Counted from the first letter of the stretch, positions 24,526 to 33,605 are shown. The stretch is 64,000 nt of DNA from Betaproteobacteria bacterium (GCA_016195915.1 JACPYS010000049.1:1-64000); one strand, 5' to 3'. The notes: generated by a model from the letters alone, not told the origin. Program-made: numbers and translations.

Positions 24526-25994
24526 AGCGGCGAAGCACCCGAGATGAGCACTGTGGCCTGCTCGAACCAGCGCGAGAGGAAACCGGGGATCGCCAGCCCG
24601 AGCAAAAGCACCAGGAGCAGATGCACCACCACCGGCAGCATGTTGGCCTCGACCGGCTTCTGCTTCGGTGGCGGCTCGCCGAAAACCATCCTTTGCATGT
24701 GGCGAAACAGTCCGGCAAAGGCCACGCCGAAGCCGACCAGCAGCGGAATCGTCAGCCACGGCCAGGACTTCATGGTGGCCATCAGCAGCAGAAACTCACT
24801 GATGAATACGCCAAAGGGCGGGAAACCGGCGATCGCCACCGTGCCGATTAAAAGCCCCCAACCGATCGCAGGCTGGGTGCGTATGAGGCCGCGAATCTGA
24901 TCGATGCGCTGCGTGCCCGCGAGCTGGCAGGCATGCCCCACTGTGATGAAGATGGCCGACTTGGTGAGCGAGTGCACCGTCATGTGCAGCAACGCGCCAA
25001 ACGTGGCGAGCGCTCCGCCCATGCCGAAGCCGAAGGTGATCAATCCCATGTGCTCGATCGACGAGTAGCTGAACATCCGTTTGACGTCGTGCTGGCGATG
25101 CAGGAACAGGCCTGCGACCGTGAACGAGAGCAACCCGAAGCCCATCATCAGGTGACCGGCGAGGTTGGTGTGCAGGGAAGCATCCACCAGCATCTTGACC
25201 CGGACCAGGGCGTACAGCGCGACGTTGAGCAGCAATCCGGAGAGCACGGCGGACATCGGTGTCGGACCCTCGGAGTGCGCGTCAGGCAGCCAGTTGTGCA
25301 GGGGCACCAGACCGACCTTGGTGCCGTAGCCGACCAGCAGGAAGACGAAGGCGAGCGTGATCACCGCCGGGTCCAGATTGGCGCCTGCTGATCCGTGCAG
25401 TACGGTCCACAGCAGCGTGTCATCGCGGTCAGCGCCGAGTTTGTTCTCCGCGGCGAAATAAATCAGCACCGTTCCGAACAGGGCCTGCGCGATGCCGACA
25501 CCGCAGAGAATGAAATACTTCCATGCGGCCTCGATCGCCTCCGGCGTGCGGTACAGGGAAACGAGCAGTACGGTGGTCAGGGTGGCCAACTCCATCGCCA
25601 CCCACAGCACGCCGAGGTTGTTGGTCGACAGAGCGAGCAGCATCGAGAACAGGAAGCACTGGTACATCGAGTGGTACAGACGCAGGCGTCGGTCGGTGAC
25701 GCGCCCGCGCTCGACTTCATGGCGCATATAGGGGCGCGAAAAAATCGACGTCGTCAAACCGACAAATGCGGTCAGAACCACAAGGTAAACATTGAAGGCG
25801 TCGATGTAGAACATGCGGCCGCCGGAGAGTTGCGGACCGCGTGCAAAGACTTCCAGCGCCATCACGAGCGCGGCGCCGAAGGTCACTACGCCGACCGCCA
25901 CGTTGATCCAGCCGGCGACCGGACGGTGGCCGACGACTGCCAGCAGCAGACCTCCAAGGAGCGGCACCAGCAGGGTGACTTCGAGCAACGTCAC
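24522..25994 (-). CDS. Complex A: proton-pumping membrane subunit, HyfF/NuoN-like
   Basis: A 490-residue, roughly fourteen-helix antiporter-like subunit. Functional landmarks are the glutamate in WVAMELATL, the lysine in GYGTKVGLVPLHNWLPDAHS, and a second lysine in HSLTKSAIFITVGHA, all typical of proton-translocating Nuo/Mrp subunits. The start is a GTG at 25994 that overlaps the stop of the preceding gene (GTGA); no ATG is available. It is the fourth gene of complex A. Confidence 0.88.
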   Translation of the reverse strand: MTLLEVTLLVPLLGGLLLAVVGHRPVAGWINVAVGVVTFGAALVMALEVFARGPQLSGGRMFYIDAFNVYLVVLTAFVGLTTSIFSRPYMRHEVERGRVTDRRLRLYHSMYQCFLFSMLLALSTNNLGVLWVAMELATLTTVLLVSLYRTPEAIEAAWKYFILCGVGIAQALFGTVLIYFAAENKLGADRDDTLLWTVLHGSAGANLDPAVITLAFVFLLVGYGTKVGLVPLHNWLPDAHSEGPTPMSAVLSGLLLNVALYALVRVKMLVDASLHTNLAGHLMMGFGLLSFTVAGLFLHRQHDVKRMFSYSSIEHMGLITFGFGMGGALATFGALLHMTVHSLTKSAIFITVGHACQLAGTQRIDQIRGLIRTQPAIGWGLLIGTVAIAGFPPFGVFISEFLLLMATMKSWPWLTIPLLVGFGVAFAGLFRHMQRMVFGEPPPKQKPVEANMLPVVVHLLLVLLLGLAIPGFLSRWFEQATVLISGASPL

Positions 25995-26737
25995 GAGGGT
26001 TCCCCCGGAGGGTGGGGACCCCCGGAAGAGTGCTCGCCCGCCGCGTCCCGCAGCGGCATTGGCTGGTTCGCCTCCGACAGGCGGTTGAACTGGCCCACGT
26101 TGAGCGAGCCGAACGAATCGCGCAGGTGAAAGAAGAATACGCCGAACAGGATTGCGGCGACGAGGATGTCGAAGGCCACGCCCAGTTCGACCACGAGCGG
26201 CATGCCGTAGGTAGATACCACGGCGGCAAAAAATATTCCGCTCTCCATGGACATGAAGCCGATCACCTGCGCCACGGCCGACTTGCGTACACACATCAGC
26301 AGCATGCCGAGCAGCTCGATGGCTATGCTGACGGCAATCGTATTCCTCGTCGCCAATCCCGACAGGTGCACGATCGACTGCGCCACGAAATAGCTGAAGA
26401 TCACCAGGGCCACACCGCCGAGCAGCAGAAGCGTCGGATGCTCGATCGCCTCGGCGTCGTATTGCATATTGAGCTGAACGCTGAGGCGGTAGAGCAGCCA
26501 CGGGATCAGCACCACCTTCAGCGTGAAGGTGAGCGCCGCCGAAACATAGAGTTCGGGATGTTTGGAGACGATGGCGACCAGCACTGAGACCACCGCGAGC
26601 AACAGACCTTGCCAGGCGAAGGTAAAAATAAGCGGCATCATGCGTCCCTGGGCGAGCATGATGAAAGAGGTGAACAACGCCAGCGCCGCGAACAGGATGA
26701 TCGCCTGGTTATACAGACCAAGGTTGGCGACTCCCAT
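25991..26737 (-). CDS. Complex A: membrane subunit, HyfE-like
   Basis: A 248-residue membrane protein with six or seven helices. A NuoK-like segment ends the core: TRNTIAVSIAIELLGMLLM, SMESGIFFAAV and GVAFDILVAAILFGVF. HyfE-type subunits combine NuoJ/K-like helices in hydrogenase-4 complexes. A hydrophilic, proline-rich tail (GEHSSGGPHPPGEPS) ends the protein. It directly abuts the preceding HyfC-like stop and shares GTGA with the next gene. Confidence 0.85.
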   Translation of the reverse strand: MGVANLGLYNQAIILFAALALFTSFIMLAQGRMMPLIFTFAWQGLLLAVVSVLVAIVSKHPELYVSAALTFTLKVVLIPWLLYRLSVQLNMQYDAEAIEHPTLLLLGGVALVIFSYFVAQSIVHLSGLATRNTIAVSIAIELLGMLLMCVRKSAVAQVIGFMSMESGIFFAAVVSTYGMPLVVELGVAFDILVAAILFGVFFFHLRDSFGSLNVGQFNRLSEANQPMPLRDAAGEHSSGGPHPPGEPS

Positions 26738-27697
26738 CTAGCCTCCGGTTTCCAGCACCACGTGTGTCAGCATGGCGAGCAACGAGAGCATGAAGGCAAA
26801 ACCGAGAAACTGCGGCACGCGAAACAGCCGCATCTTCGCGAGCACGGTCTCCCACACAACCAATATGACGGCGAGCAGCATCAATTTGGCCGCCACTGCA
26901 AGGGCGCCGACTGCCAGGGCCGCGGCGCTGAATCCGGTCGCGATGCCCCACGGAAAGAAAAAATCGACGATGAGCACCGAGTAGATCATCAGCTTGATCT
27001 GCGACGCCCACTCGATCAGCGCCAGGTGGCGACCGCCATACTCGAGGATCATGGCTTCGTGCAACATTGTGAGTTCGAGATGGGTGGCGGGATTGTCCAC
27101 CGGAACGCGGCTGGTCTCGGCCACCGCCACCATGGTCAGCGCCAGCAGGGCGAACAGGAACGACGGTCGCAGCACCAGGCCCGATTGAAGGACGTACCCT
27201 GTCGCCACCGACAGGTTGGTCGTGCTCGCCGTCATGGAAAGCGTGAACACCGCCATGAGCATGGCCGGTTCAGCCAGCGCGGAGACCATCATCTCGCGCG
27301 AGGCCCCCATGCCGCCGAAGGCGGTGCCGATGTCTAGGCCGGCCAGCGCGGTAAAAAAACGCGCCAGCGCAAAGAAAGCGACGAGCACGATCATGTCGGC
27401 AATCGCGGCCGACGGAAGGTTCACGGCAATGAGCGGGACCACCGCGGCGGCGAGCAGCATGGCGCCGAAGACGATGTAGGGAACCGCGCGGAACAGCCAC
27501 GAGGCGTTCTCGGCGAGCAGCATCTTCTTGCGCAGCAGCTTCGCGAGATTGCGGTAGGGCTGCCACACCGCCGGCGCGGCGCGGTTCTGCGCATGGCACT
27601 TAACACGCTGCACCCAGCCGGCGAGCAGCGGTGCGGCGGCGATGAACAGCAGCGCCTGCGCCGCCGCAAGCGCCCAGGCGGTCAGCTCACTATCCAT
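26738..27697 (-). CDS. Complex A: membrane anchor subunit, HyfC/NuoH-like
   Basis: A 319-residue membrane protein with about eight helices. It carries NRAAPAVWQPYRNLAKLLRK near residue 40, the FGGMGASREMM loop, and the acidic loop VPVDNPATHLELTMLHEAM, all shared with NuoH and HyfC. This subunit joins the soluble arm to the proton pumps and, in complex I, contacts quinone. The ATG at 27697 overlaps the end of the hyfB-like gene by 16 bp. A much longer in-frame extension through that gene is not coding. Confidence 0.88.
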   Translation of the reverse strand: MDSELTAWALAAAQALLFIAAAPLLAGWVQRVKCHAQNRAAPAVWQPYRNLAKLLRKKMLLAENASWLFRAVPYIVFGAMLLAAAVVPLIAVNLPSAAIADMIVLVAFFALARFFTALAGLDIGTAFGGMGASREMMVSALAEPAMLMAVFTLSMTASTTNLSVATGYVLQSGLVLRPSFLFALLALTMVAVAETSRVPVDNPATHLELTMLHEAMILEYGGRHLALIEWASQIKLMIYSVLIVDFFFPWGIATGFSAAALAVGALAVAAKLMLLAVILVVWETVLAKMRLFRVPQFLGFAFMLSLLAMLTHVVLETGG

Positions 27698-29727
27698 AGG
27701 AACACGAGCAGTGTCACGAATGAGAATTTCAGGTAGGTGTGGATGTTGCCGGTCTGGATGAAGCCGATGCGATTTGCCGCGGCGAGCACCACGCGTCCGA
27801 TCGGAACGTAGCACCGGAGCCACGACCAGTCGTGCGTGTGCAAGCTGTAGTGCAGACTGGTCACCCGCGGAATCGGTCCCGCGCTGGCGAGGGTGTCGAT
27901 TTGTTCGTCTACCTTCCATACCCCGCCGAAAACGCGCCGGATCGGCTGGCTGAAGGCGCTCGAGGTGTACTGCATGCGCGAGTTGAGCTGGCCGAAGCCA
28001 CAGTCCCAGGCGTACGCTCTGCGCGGCGCAGCGGCGCCACGCTTGAGGAACAGATAGCCAAGACCGAATACCACGACGATCGCGGCGACCACGAAGGGTG
28101 CCGAATAGGAAGCAACCTGAGGCGAAATCGGGGTCAGCCACAACCAACCCTGGGCTGCGGCAGACGGCAACGCCTCGTGCACCAGCAGTTGGGTGATGGG
28201 AGCCATCGCCTGGATCATGGTGGTCGGGAAAACACCGAGCAGCAGGCACAGGGCCGCCAGCAGCGCCATCCCGACCAGCATCCCGGCAGGCACCTCGCGT
28301 GCGCGGGCAGCGCGGCGCGTGCGCGGCTTTCCGAGGAACGCAATGCCGAAGGCCTTCACGAAGCAGGCGGCCGCAAGTGCCCCGGTGAGTGCGAGTAGCG
28401 CCGCCGCAATTGGAAGCGTCGTGCGCAGCAGACCGTTTTTCAGCACGGGAGCCTGCAATGCCGTCTGGAAGGTCAACCACTCCGAAACAAAACCATTGAA
28501 AGGCGGCAGCGCCGAAATCGCGACACAGCCGACGAGAAACAGGAACGCGGTGAGCGGCATGCGATGAATGAGTCCGCCCATGTGATCGAGGTCGTGCGCA
28601 TGCGTGCGATAGAGCACCGCTCCGGCACCGAGAAATAGCAGTCCCTTGAACAGGGCGTGGTTGAGCGTGTGGTACAGCGCCGCAATCAGCCCGAGGGTGC
28701 CGAGCATCTTGTGCCCGCTGCCGAGAAAAATCATCGACAGCCCGAGGCCCATCAGAATGATGCCGATGTTCTCGATCGAGTGGTAGGCGAGCAGGCGCTT
28801 GAGATCGTGCTGCATCAGCGCGTACAGCACGCCGAGCAGAGACGAGGCAGTGCCGATGACGAGCACCACCACCCCCCACTCCCAGCGCACGTCGCCGATC
28901 AGGTCGTAGCTCACGCGCACGATGCCGTAGATGCCCATTTTGATCATGGCGCCGCTCATCAGAGCGGAGATGTGCGATGGTGCGACGGGGTGCGCGTCCG
29001 GCAGCCAGACGTGCAGCGGCACCATGCCCGCTTTGGTGCCGAAGCCGAGGAAGGCGCAGGCAAACGCGATCGTCGCCCACAGCGGCGTCAGCTCGGCCGC
29101 GCGCATCTGGTCAAAAGTGAGGCCGCCGCCGAAAGCCGCGAGCACGCCGAAGGAAAGCAGGATCACCAGGGCGCCGACGTGGGCGAGCAGCAGGTAGAGG
29201 AAGGCGGCATGGCGGTTGGCGGCATGCTGGTGCTGATAGACCACGAGAAAATATCCGGACAGCGACATCATTTCCCAGAAGATCATGAATACCAGAGCGT
29301 CGTCGGCGAGCAGCATCACCTGCATGCCGAGGACAAAGAGTGCGGTGAACACGCCGAGCGGAGGCAGGGGCTGCGCCGCCGGACCGCGCGCGAACTCGCG
29401 CGTGTAGCTGGGGCCATAGAGCGAAATCGCGACCACCAGCGTGCCGAGCAGCACCAGGAAAAAGCCGGAGAGCGGATCGATGCGCAGATGCCAATCGAGC
29501 CACGGAAGGCCAAGCGCAAACCGGCCGGTAAGCGTGTGTTTGCCGAGCAGAGTCCAGCCGCCGGCAACGATACTGGCCGCGCCCGACAAAAAGAGAAACA
29601 GGAACGAACCGAAATGCAAAAAGCCGGGGTGGCGGCGCACGGCGAACAGCGAAATGGCACCCGAGAGGAAAGTGCTCGCCACAGCGGCATAGGCGAGGAG
29701 CAGTGGAGTCCCGCCTGCCGCGCTCAT
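27682..29727 (-). CDS. Complex A: proton-pumping membrane subunit, HyfB/NuoL-like
   Basis: A 681-residue membrane protein, first gene of complex A. Conserved antiporter features include VFMIFWEMMSLSGYF (Glu), GFGTKAGMVPLHVWLPDAHP (Lys), HDLKRLLAYHSIENIG and HTLNHALFKGLLFLGAG (Lys). A C-terminal extension (RRAYAWDCGFGQLNSRMQY onward) is typical of HyfB/HycC rather than NuoL. The ATG at 29727 starts the first helix. The opposite gene at 29985 is divergent, so a promoter region of about 260 bp lies between. Confidence 0.9.
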   Translation of the reverse strand: MSAAGGTPLLLAYAAVASTFLSGAISLFAVRRHPGFLHFGSFLFLFLSGAASIVAGGWTLLGKHTLTGRFALGLPWLDWHLRIDPLSGFFLVLLGTLVVAISLYGPSYTREFARGPAAQPLPPLGVFTALFVLGMQVMLLADDALVFMIFWEMMSLSGYFLVVYQHQHAANRHAAFLYLLLAHVGALVILLSFGVLAAFGGGLTFDQMRAAELTPLWATIAFACAFLGFGTKAGMVPLHVWLPDAHPVAPSHISALMSGAMIKMGIYGIVRVSYDLIGDVRWEWGVVVLVIGTASSLLGVLYALMQHDLKRLLAYHSIENIGIILMGLGLSMIFLGSGHKMLGTLGLIAALYHTLNHALFKGLLFLGAGAVLYRTHAHDLDHMGGLIHRMPLTAFLFLVGCVAISALPPFNGFVSEWLTFQTALQAPVLKNGLLRTTLPIAAALLALTGALAAACFVKAFGIAFLGKPRTRRAARAREVPAGMLVGMALLAALCLLLGVFPTTMIQAMAPITQLLVHEALPSAAAQGWLWLTPISPQVASYSAPFVVAAIVVVFGLGYLFLKRGAAAPRRAYAWDCGFGQLNSRMQYTSSAFSQPIRRVFGGVWKVDEQIDTLASAGPIPRVTSLHYSLHTHDWSWLRCYVPIGRVVLAAANRIGFIQTGNIHTYLKFSFVTLLVFLWIVS

Positions 29728-29984
29728 GGCGAGAGCTCCGCCGGCCAAATTTTCAACAGCACGCCCGCCCCTCCACCATCGAACCATTCTCGCGCGAAGT
29801 CGGCACTGGCTCCGGTGCAATAATTTTACCAGAGTATTTTACGCTCGGCATGGCGACGAGGGAGCGGAAGGCATACTGCAAGCACTTGCGCGGATCGAGA
29901 CACCTGTCCACGCCTGACAGGCGTCGCCGTATCCTACAATTACGCGCGCGCCACATTTCTCTCGCGACTTCTTGGATCTCTTCG

Positions 29985-30932
29985 ATGACGCAGACGACAC
30001 CGCCCGGACCGATCGCCCAAAAGCTGCTCCACGCCCTCGCGCGCGCGCGCGGTCAGAAGATCGTTGACCTCAAGGCTTTCGCAAGCGCGCGCCAGCACGA
30101 GGCGCAATTGCAAAGGACTGCCGCCACGCGCGACACTTTGGCCGATCTGCATCCCATCCACGCGATCTATGTCTACGTTCAGAACCAGGTCTCGATCATG
30201 TCCGAGACCGTTACGCAACTTCCGATGCTCGATAAGCTGGCCACTATTGTCGTGAAAGCCGAGGACATGTACATGCCGTCGGGACCGCCGATGAGCCCGC
30301 TCACCGGATCGTATTTCTTCTTCTGGTCGGTTTTCGACGCGGCGGTGGGCGCCAGCCGGGAGACGATCGGCACGTGCATTCTCGCCCTTATACGCTGTGC
30401 AGGCTCGCACCCCGAGTTCATCCGGCTGATAGAAACGATGCAGCAGTCCCGCATGGGGCTGTACCTCCACGACGGCTGCCAGAAAGATACGATCTACCTG
30501 CGGGAGCTGATCACGGGCGAACGCCTGCCGTGTATTGTCCCTTCCGGGTACCGGGGCAAGCGTGGTGAAGTTTGGCTGGCTCGGGTGCTGCCGCCCCCTG
30601 ACCCTTCGTTCACGGAGAGCCTCGTCATGACGACCCCGTACGTGGTTGTGCATCCTGGCGAGGTCGAGTGGCAGGCGTATCTGAATCGAACCTTGCCCAA
30701 GGTTGGTACGGCTGATCGGCGCAATGCCTACGAGCGGCTGATGAAGTACGGACTCAACCTGAACTACTGGATCGAATACATCTCCGAGGCCTACGCCGGT
30801 CACGAAACCTCGGCGGTATTTCTTCGGGGCCTTCCCGACGTGGACGAGAGCCGGCCTCTCTCGCAAAAGTCCGAGGAGATGCGTGAGCGCGTCCTCGCCG
30901 GCGGCGCCCGCGGGCGCAGGGGCCGGGCATGA
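29985..30932 (+). CDS. Hypothetical protein of unknown family
   Basis: A 315-residue soluble protein that I cannot assign. It has no signal peptide. The N-terminal third is helical and charged (LLHALARARGQKIVDLKAFA); the centre has aromatic-rich segments (YFFFWSVFDAAVGASRETIG, YLNRTLPKVG) and the C-terminus is basic. The ATG at 29985 is chosen because upstream in-frame sequence looks random. It overlaps the next gene by four bases (ATGA), so the two form an operon, divergent from complex A. Confidence 0.6.
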   Translation: MTQTTPPGPIAQKLLHALARARGQKIVDLKAFASARQHEAQLQRTAATRDTLADLHPIHAIYVYVQNQVSIMSETVTQLPMLDKLATIVVKAEDMYMPSGPPMSPLTGSYFFFWSVFDAAVGASRETIGTCILALIRCAGSHPEFIRLIETMQQSRMGLYLHDGCQKDTIYLRELITGERLPCIVPSGYRGKRGEVWLARVLPPPDPSFTESLVMTTPYVVVHPGEVEWQAYLNRTLPKVGTADRRNAYERLMKYGLNLNYWIEYISEAYAGHETSAVFLRGLPDVDESRPLSQKSEEMRERVLAGGARGRRGRA

Positions 30933-31522
30933 GTGCAACCACTTGCGATGGCTGCGGCAATTCGCTCCCGCCCTTTGGGTCCGTGAGCCTCGGCTCGATC
31001 GAGAAGGGCTATCGCCATCTGTGCCTGCGTTGCTACAACGCCGTCATCGCCGAGCTTTCGGGCATCGATTTCGAGCACGTCGATTTCCAGCCCGTCACTC
31101 TTGTCGATGCCGATAGCGTCCCGCACGAGTTCCGGTTCTTTTTCAGACTGCTCGGTGACGGCATCGCGCTCGCCGCGCACGAAACCAAGGACGACAATCG
31201 GGAAGGCTACGAATTCCAAGTGATCAGCCCCGACCCCGAGGGTGAGCCGCTGGAGCTGTTCCGCCAGCTTTTCGAAAAGATGCGGCGGGCGCTTGCGCAA
31301 AAGCATCTTCGACGAACAGACGGCTTCGGGCTGCAGTTCGCCGAGTTGGGCATCGTGCGGGGGCGCGTGAGCAGCGATCCCGACCACGATTTCGGCGACC
31401 AGGTACCGATGCTGGTGATTGATGGCGAGCCGGTAAGCTGGGAGCGCTTCGGCCAGATGCTGATGAGCTACGAAGGCTTCTCGTTCAAGCTCGAGGTCTA
31501 CGACAAAAGCGAGGAGCGGTAG
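30929..31522 (+). CDS. Hypothetical protein with N-terminal zinc ribbon
   Basis: A 197-residue protein with Cys6-x2-Cys9 and Cys32-x2-Cys35, a likely zinc ribbon (TCDGCGNSLPPFG then HLCLRCYN). The rest is a mixed alpha/beta domain with acidic stretches (FRLLGDGIALAAHETKDDN, ISPDPEGEPLELFRQLFEKM). No family can be named confidently. It is translationally coupled to the unknown gene before it, and the two proteins probably act together. Confidence 0.65.
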   Translation: MSATTCDGCGNSLPPFGSVSLGSIEKGYRHLCLRCYNAVIAELSGIDFEHVDFQPVTLVDADSVPHEFRFFFRLLGDGIALAAHETKDDNREGYEFQVISPDPEGEPLELFRQLFEKMRRALAQKHLRRTDGFGLQFAELGIVRGRVSSDPDHDFGDQVPMLVIDGEPVSWERFGQMLMSYEGFSFKLEVYDKSEER

Positions 31523-31540
31523 CGGTTGCCTTGGGGCGGC

Positions 31541-31603
31541 AAGCGCGCGGTCGCAGGCGTTGCAGGCGCCCGCGTCGAGGTGGCGCAGTTGCAGCGATCG
31601 ACC
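31541..31603 (-). pseudogene. Fragment of a third NuoB/HyfI-like small subunit gene
   Basis: The minus strand encodes LRHLDAGACNACD, with matching flanks, in one frame. It is nearly identical to LRHLDAGSCNACD of the complex B small subunit (35356-36171), including the paired cluster cysteines, and DNA identity is visible over about 60 bp. No other part of the gene is preserved in frame. Upstream (about 31680-31710) a CVF-containing stretch might be the remains of the fused ferredoxin part, but this is weak. The rest of 31523-31836 shows nothing. Confidence 0.7.
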
Positions 31604-31836
31604 GAGGCGATCACCGCGAAATCGACATCCTCAGGGGTAAGCACTTCATCGAAACCGGCGAGCTAAAGCCCTGGGAGGTCCGCTTTGGCGGCAAAGACGC
31701 AGGCTGAAATGTGGTGCAGCACGCTACCGGGGAGGCTGCTGTAAGATCATCCCCTTCACAGCAAACGGGCCGTCCGGCAGCCCGAAGCCACGAGCTGCTA
31801 TGCTGTGCGCCGGATTCTCGTAACCAGGCATAGGGC

Positions 31837-32160
31837 ATGCAAGCCGGAATCAAACGCACTCTGGGGTACATGGTTCAGCGCATCGTGAAGCGCTTTGCGC
31901 CGGAGAAAATCATTCTCTTCGGATCGCATGCCACGGGAACCGCAGGACCCGACAGCGACGTGGATCTGCTCGTGATCATGACCCCGAACGAGTCGAGAGC
32001 GGCACAGGAAATAGAAATCCGCCTGGCCCTGCGGCACTATCGCCTGCCGAAGGATGTCATCGTGACCACGCCCGAGGATTTTGCCTGGCGCAGGAAGATT
32101 CCGGGAACGATCGAGCGTCCCGCGGCGCGCGAAGGCCGCGTCCTTTATGAGAAAGGATGA
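31837..32160 (+). CDS. MNT-type nucleotidyltransferase (antitoxin of a HEPN/MNT pair)
   Basis: A 107-residue protein of the minimal nucleotidyltransferase fold. The catalytic pattern is GSHATGTAGPDSDVDLLV, with Gly29-Ser30 and Asp41/Asp43. In HEPN/MNT modules the MNT protein adenylylates and silences its HEPN toxin. Its stop overlaps the HEPN gene start region by 14 bp. Confidence 0.88.
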   Translation: MQAGIKRTLGYMVQRIVKRFAPEKIILFGSHATGTAGPDSDVDLLVIMTPNESRAAQEIEIRLALRHYRLPKDVIVTTPEDFAWRRKIPGTIERPAAREGRVLYEKG

Positions 32161-32572
32161 AGGCTCTGTTGTGGTCGTGCGCGCGTGGCTCGCGAAGGCC
32201 GAGAACGATCTCTTGAACGCGACGCATACGCTGAAACTTGGATACCACAGCCCGACTGACACAGTCTGCTTTCATGCGCAGCAATGTGCGGAGAAATATC
32301 TCAAGGCGCTGCTCGTATTGCGCGGAATCGAGTTTCCGAAGACGCACGATCTCGAGGCGCTGTTCGCGCGTCTCCGGAATGGAACGAAACCGGAACTCTT
32401 GCCGGCTGACCTGGCACGGCTTTCTCGCTACGCGACAACCACGCGTTATCCGGGCGTAGATGAGATCACGCTATCGGAAGCGCGCAAGGCGGTCGCATCG
32501 TCGAGGCGGATACGCAGAGCGATTCGGGCGCTGCTGCCGAGAATTGCAAGGGCAACGAAGGTGAATACCTGA
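32147..32572 (+). CDS. HEPN-domain protein (toxin partner of MNT)
   Basis: A 141-residue helical protein with the HEPN family features RAWLAKAENDLLNATHTL, CFHAQQCAEKYLKALLVLRG, THDLEALFARL and SRYATTTRYPG. HEPN proteins of this size (COG2250 type) are often RNases in toxin-antitoxin pairs, though the classical RX4HXY motif is not evident here. The ATG at 32147 overlaps the MNT gene end, confirming the pair. Confidence 0.86.
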   Translation: MRKDEGSVVVVRAWLAKAENDLLNATHTLKLGYHSPTDTVCFHAQQCAEKYLKALLVLRGIEFPKTHDLEALFARLRNGTKPELLPADLARLSRYATTTRYPGVDEITLSEARKAVASSRRIRRAIRALLPRIARATKVNT

Positions 32573-32666
32573 GCACCCGGGCGAACCCGCGTTCTCCCGC
32601 CACATCCCGCTTATCGGTAAACCGGCTCCGCTCGCGCCCCTCCGGGGGCCGCGCAAAGGGAGCGAA

Positions 32667-33062
32667 ATTAACATAACATGGATTGCACCGGGCCGGGCGG
32701 GCCTAACCGGAAAGCCGGCTATCCGCGGCACGCGCCTCGCGGTGGACTTCATCGTCGGCTTACTTGCCCAGGGCTGGACGCAAGCGGACATACTGCGCAA
32801 CTACCCCGGCGTTACCCACGACGACATTGCCGCCTGCCTCCAATGCGCCAGCGAAACATTGCAAGCTGAAAAGGTTTATCCGCTTACGCCTGCTGGCGCC
32901 CGCTTCCTCCAGCGCACGATCGAATTCCTGTTCTATGAGGAATTCGCTGCCGAGTTGTTGCCTGGCGTGGTCAGAGACGTGGACGAAACCGAGGGGGTGA
33001 ACCGGCGCGAACGACGCTATAATTCAAAGAGCGTTACCGCGGAGCAGTCATGGGGATCCTGA
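32667..33062 (+). CDS. DUF433 antitoxin-like protein, start codon uncertain
   Basis: The frame reads GLTGKPAIRGTRLAVDFIVG, then LAQGWTQADILRNYPGVTHD and AACLQCASETLQAEKVYPL, which is the DUF433 winged-helix-like domain. DUF433 proteins are usually paired with PIN toxins. There is no ATG in this frame before the domain; an ATT at 32667 preceded by AAGGGAG is the best start, while a GTG at 32742 would cut the domain. After residue 75 the frame runs into unrelated sequence, including a 52-bp repeat, so the 3' end may be rearranged. Confidence 0.6.
   Translation: MNITWIAPGRAGLTGKPAIRGTRLAVDFIVGLLAQGWTQADILRNYPGVTHDDIAACLQCASETLQAEKVYPLTPAGARFLQRTIEFLFYEEFAAELLPGVVRDVDETEGVNRRERRYNSKSVTAEQSWGS
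32951..33002. repeat. 52-bp direct repeat, copy 1
   Basis: It carries CCTGGCGTGGTC, GAGACGTGGACGAAA and CGAGGGGGTGAAC in the same order as 33768-33819, with about four differences over 52 bases. This copy lies inside the 3' part of the DUF433 frame. Confidence 0.75.
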
Positions 33063-33226
33063 ATCTGTACAACGAGAAGCCCAGTGCCCGACGCACGGGC
33101 AAGACCCTGCTGGATAAATTGGGTGGGCTGGTCGGTGCCGACCGATCGCGGACGCTGCCTGCCGACGCTTCGGCCCGGTACAAGCGCCTGCTGAATGCAA
33201 AACTATCCGCCAAACATTCTCGTTGA
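33050..33226 (+). CDS. Small putative antitoxin upstream of VapC
   Basis: A 58-residue basic protein beginning MGILNLYNEKPSARRTGKT and ending LLNAKLSAKHSR. It is preceded by GGAGCA and overlaps the PIN toxin gene by 32 bp. No known fold is evident, but its position and size are those of an antitoxin in a VapBC-like pair. It has no match to the RHH, AbrB or Phd patterns that I can see. Confidence 0.55.
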   Translation: MGILNLYNEKPSARRTGKTLLDKLGGLVGADRSRTLPADASARYKRLLNAKLSAKHSR

Positions 33227-33605
33227 CGCCGGTCCTCTGATTGCACTGTATCGCCAGCGCGACAACCATCATCGTCGGGCGATCGAGTTTGCCGGTACCT
33301 GCCGCTCCGATCTGTTCACTACCTGGCCCGTGCTTACCGAAGCCGCGCACTTCCTGAACGAGCGTGGCCGCATAGCCTTGCTCCAAGGGCTGGAGCGCGG
33401 CGCCTACACGGCGGTCGAATTGGGCATCGCCGACGTGCCGAGAATGGGGCAGATCCTGACGAAGTATCCCGGGGCTGATCTGGCCGATGCCTCGCTCATC
33501 GTTGCGGCCGAGCGACTGAGTGTGACAGATATTGCTACTCTGGATCGCGCGGATTTCGGCATCTACCGCACACGCTCCGCGCGCGCGTTCGTCAATCACT
33601 TCTGA
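33195..33605 (+). CDS. vapC: PIN-domain toxin, VapC type
   Basis: A 136-residue PIN-domain protein. The acidic site residues are in ILVDAGPLIALY (Asp11), WPVLTEAAHFL (Glu), DLADASLIVAAE (two Asp) and TLDRADFGIYR (Asp). This is the full set for a PIN RNase. It overlaps the small gene at 33050, its likely antitoxin. The ATG at 33195 gives a complete N-terminal strand. Confidence 0.88.
   Translation: MQNYPPNILVDAGPLIALYRQRDNHHRRAIEFAGTCRSDLFTTWPVLTEAAHFLNERGRIALLQGLERGAYTAVELGIADVPRMGQILTKYPGADLADASLIVAAERLSVTDIATLDRADFGIYRTRSARAFVNHF

Noticed and set aside
26738-29080. A 780-codon extension of the HyfC-like frame through the HyfB-like gene
   Set aside because: The extension lies inside another coding frame and is arginine-rich noise; the HyfC domain starts at the ATG at 27697.
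22420-29727. Complex A as a respiratory complex I (Nuo) operon or as a functional hydrogenase
   Set aside because: NuoA, E, F, G, J, K and M order is absent and the HyfB/E/F types fit hydrogenase-4-like complexes. All four NiFe cysteines are replaced, so a hydrogenase function is not supported either.
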